Positions 1 to 10,183 of a stretch of DNA of 64,000 nucleotides are shown here, piece after piece. The stretch covers positions 32,278,137 to 32,342,136 of the forward strand of contig NC_063450.1 of the NCBI RefSeq assembly GCF_020379485.1, given 5' to 3'. The notes under the pieces are model-generated. The model was not told the origin of the DNA. It did not search any database and saw nothing but the letters and a program-made list of their open reading frames with translations. A program made the position numbers and the translations under genes. This DNA comes from Brassica napus. Lineage: Eukaryota > Streptophyta > Magnoliopsida > Brassicales > Brassicaceae. Every line of letters begins with the position of its first letter. The first letter of the stretch is position 1.

Positions 1-195
1 ACTCTCCATGTAAGCTATCGGAGATGATTTCTCAGCGTGTAACCGGTGTTTGGAGTCTCTTATGAGAGTGACCGAACCAAAACTACCTCGGCCAAGTACA
101 CAGACAAACTCTAGTACTGAAGAAGATTGGCCAACAACATTCGGAGCTTTGCTGATGTTGTTGTTGTCTTCTCTAATCATCACCATCTTAGTCAT
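1..195 (-). CDS. MAPKKK-like protein kinase, copy 1 (5' end only)
   Basis: First 65 codons of a serine/threonine kinase; the remainder lies beyond the left window edge. The start codon is the CAT at 193-195, giving MTKMVMIRED. The visible part holds the glycine-rich loop (GRGSFGSV, about residue 36-43) and the ATP-binding lysine in an A-x-K context (HAEKSS). By eye it is identical to the same part of copies 2 and 3, whose start codons lie 10,891 and 26,540 bp to the right. Whether the hidden part is intact cannot be seen. The 5' flank (196-494) is shared by all three copies. Confidence 0.85.
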   Translation of the reverse strand, partial: MTKMVMIREDNNNISKAPNVVGQSSSVLEFVCVLGRGSFGSVTLIRDSKHRLHAEKSSPIAYMES

Positions 196-292
196 TCTCT
201 GTAACTAGGGTTCTTGACTCTATTGTGTTTTGTTTTTGGTCTGAGAAACAAGTAATCGAATCAATGATAGCTAGAGGAGTCTCTAGCGTTCT

Positions 293-301
293 TATATATA
301 T
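293..301 (-). promoter_or_regulatory. Putative TATA box of kinase copy 1
   Basis: TATATATAAG read on the minus strand, about 98 bp upstream of the kinase ATG. The same sequence stands at the same distance before copies 2 and 3. Position and sequence fit a plant TATA box; the transcription start is not known. Confidence 0.5.
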
Positions 302-1399
302 GAAGCTACTTGAGTACGTTGTTCACTATTCGCTTTGGGTTTTCACTCTTTCCTTTTGTTTTTGTTGTTTATCGTGTTTAGTTTTTTAAACTAAATTATC
401 ATGTTTAATTTCCTTTTCAGTTTCTTATTCCTTTTTTTTTGGTTATTCCTCAAAATCTAAATTGATTTTCAGATTTGCATTCTTATATATCTTACTAGTA
501 GTATTCCGGCGCTGCGCGCCGGATTTGTTTATTTTATTTTTACTTTAATTTACAATTTATTTTATGGTCTTAATAAATGTTCAAAAATATGAAAATGAAA
601 ATATTGCAAAAGAGTGATATTTTCCGATCCATTGGTTAACGACTATAGAGTATTAATTTATTTTGAAGTTGCTTAGTTCAAAGTGGAATAGCATAAGTGG
701 TAGTCACTAATGGATTCAATAAAAGTAGAATAAAAGCCGATAGTTGTAAAAAAGTTAATTTAGTTGAAATTTAAATATAAAGTAAAGTTAATATTTTAAA
801 TAAGCAAATGGGCGGGTGAGCAAATGAGCAAATAATATAAATATTATTTAAAGTTTAACAAAATTTTGAAATTTTAATTTATTTTAATTTAGAGATTATA
901 TACTTGTTCGACCTTTAATATTTTTCATTAAAATTATTTTTTTTAATTTTTAAAAAATGCTTTTCTAATTTGACTATGATAATAAAAATAATATTTAAAA
1001 AAATAATTATTGTGGTAGATTGTGTTAGCATATATTGTTTTTCCTTTTATATGTTTGTTTTACCTTTTATTTTATACAAATTTTTTTTTATCAACTTATA
1101 CATTTTTATTTAAGCTGTTGCTTTATATGATGTAGCTGATTCTTTATAATAAAAAAATATTTCTAGACATTGATAAACAGTGTAGTAATAGATTAGCTGG
1201 ACAAACTTATTAAAAGCAGTGACATGGTTTAAGAAAAATCTCTTAGTTCATAGAAAGTGAATTTTTTTTAAAGAAAGTCTTCAATGCAATGTTCATGTGG
1301 GCGCGTTTTCGTTGTCGATGAGTCTTCAAACTTGTTAATAATCTCATTGTTTCTATGTGGAGCGCTCTTCCTCCAGAACTGCTGCATCCTCTCCTGTAT

Positions 1400-2880
1400 T
1401 CTTGTCAGTTACATGTGACTAATTTAGATCACTTGGAGCAGCTGTTTGCCCATCACCATTCCCATCAGCAGTGCTTCCTCTAATGTCCGAGTCCGTCATG
1501 TTCTCACATGGATAACTTCTTTTCACAGCTCCACCACCAGGCATGTAATCACCGGGTTGTCATTGCCACCTTAGTGCATTAACAATATTAAACAATGATC
1601 AAAAACTTTCGTAGTTTCCCGACAGAGCACCACCAAAACATAAAGATGACAAAGGTTGCCTCACCACCACCGTCATCACATACTTTAACCTCAAGTCAGT
1701 AAAGTACTTGGGTGTAAACTTATTAAAGAATTTCTACGATAGCTAACCCCTTTGCCACCTTGGTATCTATCAACCAGTTTCAGTGCTGCTTAAAGATGAC
1801 AAAGGTTGCCTCACCACCACCGTCATCACATACTTTAACCTCAAACCAATATCTATATATATATATAGCACACGATTAGTCGCATGACTTGCGAATAATA
1901 TATATAAGACATAAAGGGGAGCTGTAGATTCATAGATGATGCTAACAGAACTGTTTGAAAACACTTACGTGGAAGCTATTGATAGCTGCGGAGGAGCTTT
2001 TGATAGCTGGTGTGGTATCTCCATTTGCTCCAAACCTAGCTCGAACATGGTTGAATATGAAATGTGTTTATATAGAATTAATTTCGAGAGCGGTGGACGA
2101 CGACATGGTTTGGCATTCATATTTTAGTACTTATAACTGGTGTGACGGTGGAGAAACATGCTGACCAAAACTAATGAATAGTGGTGGAGTATGAAGCATA
2201 TATAGTGGACACTCTGAGGATTTTTTTTTGGTGAGAAGGGAAGATTTTTTCACGATTACCTTGATAGATATTTTTCGGTCACACTGCCGTCGGAATCAAA
2301 GAAGAGTCGTGGGGAATCTGTGAAGCTAAGGGTTACAACACCTGAAAGTATAGATGGAATGGTATTAGTAATGATACACATCCGTAGAGAAGTCTTTAAA
2401 TGTGTAACTTTTCAAGTCTATGAATAACTACAATTACTATATGAAACATAAAAATGGAAAGAGACGTACCTCCAAGTATTTTTTTGAATTTAGAGTGGTT
2501 AGCAAGAGTATTGACGTTTTTGTCTCAGTATCATTCCACCTACCTCGGAAAGTGGCTGCAAAACCAATCTAGACCCACTTTTAATCTTCTCACAGAGTCG
2601 GAACTTCTCTAACTGCATTATGATTTGTCTCGATGCTTTCTCCTAAAGTATTCACTGTCTAAATAATAGAACTCGAAGCAATGCTTATAGCTTCAACTCT
2701 GTCCATGAAAGCAACCTTCGGGAAGAAACAGATATTGTTTGAATCCGCAAGAAGAACCCATAAGCTTTTCTCTTTGCGGAAAGGTAAGCCGAATGAAGAA
2801 TACCGCCTAATATTCCAGTGAGGCGTTTCAGAGTGGTCACTGTCGTAAAGTTGCTTTCTCGAAAACTTCTTCACCTTTTG
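1400..2880 (-). pseudogene. Decayed coding remnants inside the Helitron, possibly RPA-like
   Basis: Short open stretches on the minus strand are separated by stops and possible introns. They include an OB-fold-like piece (FEVKVCDDGGGEATFVIF, near 1795-1850), an acidic C-terminal-like tail (near 1415-1530) and a piece with WVLLADSNNICFF (near 2710-2770). Plant Helitrons often carry RPA70-like proteins, and the first piece resembles such an OB-fold, but the match is from memory and weak. No frame is open for more than about 90 residues. The third piece could be a captured host exon. The same remnants occur in unit 2 at 12300-14810. Confidence 0.3.
1629..1790. other. Scrambled junction (deletion scar with templated patches)
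   Basis: Unit 2 has about 1.2 kb between the equivalents of 1629 and 1790 (12520-13720). Unit 1 has only about 160 bp. The patch contains a 54-bp direct copy of the sequence at 1791-1844, then short pieces found in unit 2 in inverted orientation (from 13276-13300, 13373-13393 and 13320-13329) and one in direct orientation (13332-13343). Confidence 0.7.
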
Positions 2881-3361
2881 TTTTGCAAGTGACTTCTACA
2901 TTCAGAGAGGTATCATTCTCGATGTCCACAACATCGCTCTCCATCAAACCAGCAACCTCCGTGAGTGGTTAAGAATGTTCTTCCAGGTGCACCTCTTGAA
3001 ACTCTCAAAATAATCCAACCTGCAACCCTATCCTTTTAGCATTAAATTTATTTAAATAAGGAAGTTGTAAGAAAGGAGCACTGAGAGAAACATCCTACAA
3101 TCAAAGAACAACATTAATATACCTGAAAAATCCTTAAACGTTTTGGGCAAAACTGCAAAAGTATATTTGCAGAAAAAATCTTAATTCCTGAACAATGCAC
3201 TGAGAGAGCTCCATTAATCAGAGTTGAGGATTTAACCATCCATGGCCTTGCTTATAGCGGGACTAACCCACCATTTGCAATAAACTCCATGATCAAGCTT
3301 CCGTGCACCTGATAAACCAGAGATAATTTCACAATTTTTTTGATTTTCAATCAAACCCATT

Positions 3362-5099
3362 CACTACAAGAAAAATGGGTTTTATTAGCGGACGGAAAAC
3401 GCTATCTAACGATACGATAGCGGTTTTAGAAGCGCTGTATCATCGCTCGTCATAATAGGTCAAGTACATTAGATAGCAGTTTTTTGCATTGCTATCATAT
3501 TGCGACAAACAATAACGTTTTATTGCAAGCAATTAAATATTTTATTATAACGTTTTTTTATTGTTATTATTTATCTTACTAAAAATAAAAATAAAAATAA
3601 AAAAATTTTAAAAGATATTTATAAATCGAAATTGGTTACAAAGTTAAAGACCGGTACACCAAATAAAGCAAACTTAACCAATTTTTTTTAACAAAATAAA
3701 AGCTAAACCTAAAAGAAAAACCTAGTCTACGCCTCCATGAACTGTCCCCCACAACGCCGTATACATCCCGTCGTCCTCCTCCTCCATTTGTCGTCGCCGT
3801 CCTCCTCCATTGCTGTGTCGACCAAGCTCTCGCGTCTCGGTCTTCTCTCCTTCTCCTCCACCACCACGACTAGCTTTCTCTGCCATCTCCATGGAACTAC
3901 TTCAGATCCGGTGTGTCAACGAAGCCCTCCTCACGTCTCTGTCTTCTCTCCTTCTCCGCCTATCTTCTTCTTCTTCTTTCTGGGTTCCACCTCCACCACC
4001 ACCTGTAGCTTCTTCTGCCATCTCCACACCACGGCTTCTTCAGATCTCGGGCTCCGTCGCAAGATGTTGTTGATTTCGTTGGCTTCCTTTCCCTACAAAA
4101 GAATCCAACACAAACACAATTAGAAAATGAGAAGCCAACACATGAACTTTATCAATCTTAAAACCAAATAAAAAAAGAATTGAATAGAAACAGAGATGGT
4201 CGAAAGGAAGGAGAAGATAGAAGAGAGATTGATAATTTTTTAGAAAGAGAAGATGAAAGATCTACAAATCTGAAAAAGAACAGACCTGAACCGTCGGATT
4301 TAATCTCATCCAACGGATAAAGAGGTGATCCATGTGCTTAAAATTCTGACCAATAAGAACTCTTCATCATTCTTGCACACTAAAAAGGAACTTGTATTGT
4401 TTTTGGTTATTTATATATGTATTTTAATTTTAAAAATTTAAAACATATGAATATTTAAATGATTATGTTTCAAGTTTCTAAGTCTTAAATAATGCTTACG
4501 TGCTTGTAGTTATGACTAAATTTATATAATTATAATTTCAAAATTGCATCTTAGTGTTTATGTTTATGAGTTTAGAGTTTGGAGTATGGAGTTTATGATT
4601 TATATGTAAGATTTTATGTTATGAGTTTAAGAAACATTGGATTTAAAGAGTACACTTAATATTTGTGGTTAAAGTTTAAATTTAGATTTGAAGTTTATAT
4701 ATTAGTGGATGTATGGTTTATGCTGAAGTTTTAGGGTATAGAGTTTGATAGGAGATTTAAGGTTTATGTGTTTGAAAGTTACATATTAAGATTAAGAAAA
4801 AATTGAGTTTACGTTTAAGATTTGAAGTTATAATATGAAAATATTAGAGTTTTAAGTTTGTGTTTAGAGTTTAGGGTTCAAAAACTTGTTTAGAGTTTAG
4901 GGATTCAAAAAGCCAAATATAGCGTTTTATTATATTTTGCTATTAAAGATACGCTATCATAGCGTTTTTAAATAAACTACTTTATTATAGCGTTTCCAAA
5001 TATACAAACGCTATCTAAAATTAAGCGGTATGTCAACCATAGCAGAAAAACAAAAAACGCTATCCTGTACTGCTATCAAAACTCTTTTTTCTTGTAGTG
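3362..5099. mobile_element. Non-autonomous CACTA (En/Spm-type) transposon
   Basis: Terminal inverted repeats CACTACAAGAAAAA begin at 3362 and mirror at 5099. A 3-bp ATT target duplication flanks the element (3359-3361 and 5100-5102). Unit 2 has the uninterrupted site near 15290-15300, so the boundaries are exact. Subterminal regions carry many copies of AACGCTATC or its complement in both orientations, the usual transposase-binding arrangement. No transposase is visible. A 128-codon frame (3737-4123) is Ser/Leu/His-rich, contains an imperfect repeat of about 90 bp, and looks like incidental or captured sequence rather than a gene. Length is 1738 bp. Confidence 0.92.
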
Positions 5100-5246
5100 A
5101 TTTTTCATAACAGGGAAAAAAACCACGATGCTTTTGATCAAATAATCAGAGGAAAAAGGCTTACTTTATTGTATAAGATGTTAGCTGATGAAGTTTTTAA
5201 GCAGACATTGATAGAGTTAAAGAGAATTAGGTTTACAGATAGTCAA

Positions 5247-5251
<5 letters not shown>

Positions 5252-5297
<46 letters not shown>
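5252..5297. repeat. (GA)n microsatellite, unit 1
   Basis: Perfect GA repeat of about 23 units. Both corresponding unit 2 sites (15442-15456 beside the Copia left LTR, and 20936-20959) are much shorter, so the tract varies between copies. Confidence 0.9.
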
Positions 5298-5301
<4 letters not shown>

Positions 5302-5751
5302 GCCATTAGTAGAGTTGATGTTTAATAGTGATTGACCTTTGGGATTTGGTCGAATTGAGGCTGTTCATCGCAGGGACGGAACACATTTACGGAGCTTCGA
5401 ACGGTTACGTTGGTGGATGATGAGGCCGAGTTAATGCGAAAGAGTGGGAGGAGTGGCAGGATCGACGTTAATGCTTGAGTAAATGGTATATGTTTGCCGA
5501 AAGCTGAATACGTTACAGAGCCATTGTTTGGTGTTTCGAGCTTCAGAGAGTGAAGGTGCTGGAGATGAAGATTAACCAAACCAAATAACAACTGGGCCTA
5601 AGAGAGTGATAGCCCATCAAAGTATTAATCGTTTCAACATCGAAATCGAAACAAAATGAAAATAAATGAGGACAGGTGTCACAAAATGCTCCAAGCACAT
5701 TGGTGAGATGGTTCAAGGAGGAGAGAGGCAAGCCAACTTTATTGTATAAGA

Positions 5752-7019
5752 TTTATGAGAAGCTGAGTCTGTTACAAGTTGTTCACTATTTTCTTTTTAG
5801 TTGTATCTTTCCCTTTTTCTTACTCCTCAAAATTTAAATTGATTTTAAGCTGATTTTTATTGCTTTTTAGGTTTTGGTTTTTGATTTAGTTTTAAGATTT
5901 TGGCTTTTTCAATTTTTAGTTTCTGATTTTTCTGTAGATTTTAGCTTTTCGAAAAACTTGGACGATGATTTAGATTTTAGAAAACTTTAGTTGAAAAAAT
6001 TTAGATTAAATTAATAAAGAATAAAAATAATAAGAATAATAAAAAAAAAATTAAAGCAATTAAAATACAGTATATTATCACCAAAAACATACATACAAAG
6101 AGAATTATATAAACTGCTATTAAAAATTTCAATTTTATTGAATATTTCGAAATTGATATTTAAAAATACTACAATATGTTATTTAAGTAATTAATTATTA
6201 AAAATAAAGAATTAAGATCAGACAGTAATGGATTTGGGCACAAATATTTCTATGATTATTTATTTTCTGTAAGTACTTTCTATAAAAGTTAATTAAAATA
6301 GTAAGGTTTAAATCAATTTTTCTTTTGAAATTTTCTGAATTTATTTAATTTATAAAAACAGGAACTTTGTTATTGTATATAAAATGATACTTTTCTAAAA
6401 TCTGAAATTAATAGCAATATTAAAAAATTGAAAAACCGACATAATTTGATGAAAAACTTAACAGATGTAGTTTTTGGATTTTCTTTAAAAATTAGGAAAA
6501 ATAAAATAAAACCAGTTTCCTTTGATTGAAGGAAAACTATTTATCTTTTCTTCTTTTTTTTGGTCAAAGGAAATCTATTTATCTAAGAGTTTGATTGGGT
6601 AAAAGGTGGTTATTTTCAAAAACATACCCAAAACTACTTCAAGATCAGTACATAATCAACACCTTAACCTGGCTTATGAACTTGTGTTTGTACCAATAAA
6701 CGTTTTACTTCACAAAATCGTATTTTAATCCTCAATCATTAGCTCACTATACAAGTTTGAGTTACAAACCTTTACACCGGTTCAATAAACCACATTCATT
6801 TAAGAAGAATCCAAAACTGATATAATATATGGCTCGGCAGTAGATGCAGCCCTGACTCCAAGTTTTGAGTCTTTGTTTTGTGTTACTAAGTTTCGAGTCT
6901 TCCACTCCAAGTCTCAAGTAAACTAAAAAAGGGAACCTTGGGGTTTCATTCTGAAGACAACATGCAAATTTGCCATTTCTAGTATGAGAGTACAACACAA
7001 AGTTTTGGTTCATTACCTT
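5752..7019. other. AT-rich spacer of unit 1, no gene seen
   Basis: AT-rich sequence with no long frame or recognisable motif. It corresponds to 21415-22682 in unit 2, nearly identical, and to 27034-28150 in unit 3, visibly more divergent with several small indels. Confidence 0.7.
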
Positions 7020-8156
7020 CATACTGTGGACAAACTGAACAATACTAGACTTTGCTCAAATGAGCTTTATTAAGATAGAAAAGAGATATTGAAATAGCTC
7101 ATGAGAGCTTTATTGAATGCAACAAACTAAAGAGAGGGAAGCTTAGATTGTCACCAAGATAAGAAGGTTTTGGATTAATTCATAAAGATAAAAGAGAAGC
7201 TGCTTGAAAGGCATCCAAGGTTGCATACTAGCAAGTATTCTAACGACATATATAGTGGTTTATAAAACCCTAGTTACATAGTTACAAAAGCTTCTTAATG
7301 GATCATAAGTTGGGCTTCACTATGGGCTTCAATATCCTCCCGCAAACTTGGCATCGGGTAGTGAATCAAGCAGCTGAGCCAAGTTTGAAAATGCAAAAGA
7401 AGCTGGATTTGAAGGGAGCATAAGCAGTTGAAGGTCCATGGCAAGTAGGTAGATGACTCTATTCAGCTTGGAGAATAGACATAAGTGTGAGAACATCTTC
7501 AGGTTCTTTTTACCTATTTGTCTCACAACAAGTTGGGGATTTTTTTTTTTTTTTATCCTCTTAACTGGACTAAGCTATCTCACAGCCAAAGAGAATATCC
7601 ATCCTACAACAGACTAAACCTCAACTCTCTATTTCCTATCCATATGCCACCAAAACTCCTCGTTCTCACAATCTGTTTTTCTCTTGGACATTTAACCAAA
7701 CATCTTGTGTGCACTCATCAAAAAAACATAAACTTGCTGCCACTAATCTCATTATAATCAAACCCAAAACATTCCAGTTGCAATCTATAGCTTCATGAGT
7801 TCAATCCTAATATCTAAACCATCAGCAGACAGCATCAAACGAACCATAAAACCATCGAGTTTTATCCCCTTAAATCAAAGTCTGATGTGTTTGCTGTCTT
7901 CAAAGCTTTTCAACTTCAAGTAGAAAACCTGGCTCTGATACCATGTGGACAAACTGAACAATACTAGACTTTGCTTAAATGAGCTTTATTAAGATAGAAA
8001 AGAGATATTGAAATAGCTCATGAGAGCTTTATTGAATGCAACAAACTAAAGAGAGGAAAGCTTAGATTGTCACCAAGATAAGAAGGTTTTGGATTAATTC
8101 ATAAAGATAAAAGAGAGGCTGCTTGAAAGGCAGCCAAGGTTGTATACTAGCAAGTA

Positions 8157-9035
8157 GGCCTGGGCGTTCGGGTACCTGTTGGCATTCGGGTCGGGTTTTT
8201 CGGATTTCAGTTCTTTTTTATAACACCTCATAGATCCCATTCTTGTAAATTTGCAAGTACGGGTCGGGTTCGGATATAACACATCGGGTTAGGATCGGTT
8301 TTGTATCACATCATAGAACCCATAAAGTAACCATATATCATTTGGATTCAGATTATATCGGATCGGTTCGGATATACCCGAAATGAAATCTAAAATTTAA
8401 AAACAAAACATAAGAAATATATACTTATTTATATATAATTAAGTATTTAAAGTGGTTATTTAAAATTTAAATACTTATTGTTAGATACCATATCAAAATA
8501 AATATGAAATTGAATATTTGAAATATATATTCATGTTTCATATAATTACATTGTATACTCCCTCCGTTTCATAATACTTGATGTTTTGCCTAACTGCACA
8601 AAGATTAAGAAAATTAATTTTTTCTTAAAAAAAAATTTAAAGATATAATTTTAAAATCAGTTAACCAATTATAAAAAAGACGGTAAAATCTAATTGGTTG
8701 AACAGTTTCCAATAAAGTTAAAGTTAACCTTAAAATCTCAAAACTTCATGTAAATTGAAACAAAATAATCCTTCTAAAACATCATCTATATTGAAACGGA
8801 GGGAGTAGTTTGGACATTCGGACCGGTTTCTTCGGATATCTTTTCGGATTTTTTTATTTTTCTTTTTTTCGGGTTACCCGTTCGGGTTCGATTAATAACA
8901 CTTCGGGTTCGGATATGTTTTGTACCACCTTACAAGATCCATTCGGGTATTTTTTACATTTCAGACCAGGTACGGATCAGATTTTTCGGTTCGGGTTCAG
9001 TTCGGATTTCGAATTATGGATTTTATGCTCAGACC
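8157..9035. mobile_element. Nested unclassified element in the right LTR, unit 1
   Basis: It interrupts the LTR and is flanked by a 12-bp direct repeat TACTAGCAAGTA (8145-8156 and 9036-9047), found once in the other LTR. The ends GGCCTGGGC and GCTCAGACC are imperfect inverted repeats. The outer parts are rich in TTCGGGT/ACCCGAA words in both orientations. No coding capacity is seen. Superfamily is unclear: 12 bp is long for hAT (8) or MULE (9), so part of the repeat may belong to the element. Confidence 0.65.
8558..8805. mobile_element. Stowaway-type MITE nested in the element above, unit 1
   Basis: Begins CTCCCTCCGTTTC and ends GAAACGGAGGGAG, perfect terminal inverted repeats typical of plant Stowaway (Tc1/mariner) MITEs, with TA on both sides (8556-8557, 8806-8807). 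It is 248 bp, AT-rich and non-coding. It sits three levels deep: MITE in element in LTR in tandem unit. Confidence 0.9.
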
Positions 9036-9407
9036 TACTAGCAAGTATTTTAACGACATATATTGTGGTTTATAAAACCCTAGTTACGTAGTTACAAAAG
9101 CTTCTTAAATGGATCATAAGTTGGGCTTCACTATCGGCTTCTATACATACAACGGGTTCGTGTAATATGGCATCGTTTATTGTTTTCTTTTATAAGTTTT
9201 GTTTGGTATTAATATATGCTGCAATTATTCAACATAAATCATGGTCCTACAGTTTTAATATCGGAAAATACTAAAAAAATATGTTTCATATAATATTCTT
9301 TAGATATCATTTTTCTTCTTCTGTATGGTGGAAGTGATGGACATTCACTGAATGGGGTTAGTCCAGAAAAGTTAAAAAAGAAACGAATTTTTGTATGGTT
9401 GTTAACT

Positions 9408-9702
9408 TGTTATAAGCAATAAGCAATGTATTATTGAATATCAAAAGTGAATTACAATCCCAAGGACCTTTCTCCTTGAGTAAACTGAATCGCAGAGACA
9501 AACCCTCTCACGACTTCAATCTTCTCTAACAAACTTTCATGAGAAATTATCTACAACAGACTCTCATTATTTATACTTCTCTCCACTCACCATCAATTAT
9601 CTTCACTTCCCTCCAATTCCTCTGCCACGTCATCTCATATTAAGCCTTTTTTTCTCAACTCCTCTGCCTCTCTTCCTGATGTATACTCTCAAGGGTCTAT
9701 CA
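9408..9702 (-). mobile_element. Isolated Copia-like LTR with adjoining polypurine tract
   Basis: A 295-bp block starts TGTTATAAGC and ends CTATCA, so it has TG...CA ends. It is followed at once by the complement of a long purine tract (C-rich 9705-9726). On the minus strand this reads PPT then LTR, so it is the 3' LTR of a mostly lost retrotransposon. Sequence from 9703 to about 9850 is probably its remnant interior. The same piece is at 25070-25364 in unit 3, always just after the tandem-unit junction. Confidence 0.6.
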
Positions 9703-10183
9703 ATACCCCCATCCCCCCTCCCCCTTCAGGTAAAATCTGGTCTCTCACATGGATCAGCCGATAGGATTTATTGAAAAAAACACACATAGAGCCATGATTG
9801 CTCATAACCAGGTAAACCTTTCCACTGGATTAACGCCTCCAAATGAATGTGTGAATGTTTTTCTGTTTGACTAATTTAAACTGTGTAATAATACTAGTAT
9901 ATATTAGATTCTTTTAAACATTTCAATAGCAATCATCAGGCAAAGACAAAGATACATTATAAGAATATTAAGTCAAGTACCAAAACATGAATTATACTGT
10001 TCTTAACTGTGCAACAACAATCAAATCAAGACTCAAACTCAACTGAATAAAATTAAAGACAACTTTATTTAACAACCGAGACCTAACGGTTGAGAACTCA
10101 GCAGATCGAATCTCTAGCTAGATCTTGGATCCATCATCATCGGTCTCCTCCTTGTCTTTTACCACAATATTCTCTCATAAACA

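Larger units (their letters stand above)
495..5751 (-). mobile_element. Helitron, unit 1 copy (contains a CACTA insertion)
   Basis: On the minus strand the element begins TCTTATACAATAAAG (right end, 5751) and ends with CTAG (left end, 495). Eleven bases before that end lies the hairpin CCGGCGC-GCA-GCGCCGG (506-522), the layout expected of a Helitron 3' terminus. The host base is A on the left and T on the right. Unit 3 has the same flanks joined directly at 27033/27034, so the empty A|T site is visible. Length is 5257 bp, or about 3.5 kb without the CACTA element. No RepHel helicase was found, so it is non-autonomous, though it holds decayed OB-fold-like coding pieces. A second identical 5'-type terminus (TCTTATACAATAAAG) ends at 5182. 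Confidence 0.85.
7025..9145 (-). mobile_element. Small non-autonomous LTR retrotransposon with nested insertions, unit 1
   Basis: The left LTR is 7025-7334. The right LTR is 7944-9145, interrupted by a nested element. Both begin TGTGGACAAACTG. A CATAC target duplication flanks the whole (7020-7024, 9146-9150). On the minus strand a primer-binding site TGGTATCAGAGCC (7931-7943, initiator-Met tRNA type) follows one LTR, and a purine tract (complement of TCCTCCCGC at 7335) precedes the other. The 609-bp interior has no gag or pol, so this is a deletion derivative, probably of a Copia element. LTR ends TA/CA deviate from the usual TG/CA. Confidence 0.8.

Noticed and set aside
506..522. Perfect palindrome as a possible operator or CRISPR-like repeat
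   Set aside because: Its place next to CTAG, and the empty site in unit 3, identify it as the Helitron 3' hairpin.
1936..2164. Plus-strand frames repeated in units 1 and 2
   Set aside because: Repetition only reflects duplication of the Helitron; on the minus strand the same bases look more coding-like.
3737..4123. 128-codon frame as a gene
   Set aside because: Low-complexity Ser/His/Leu composition inside a CACTA element, with no start context or domain.
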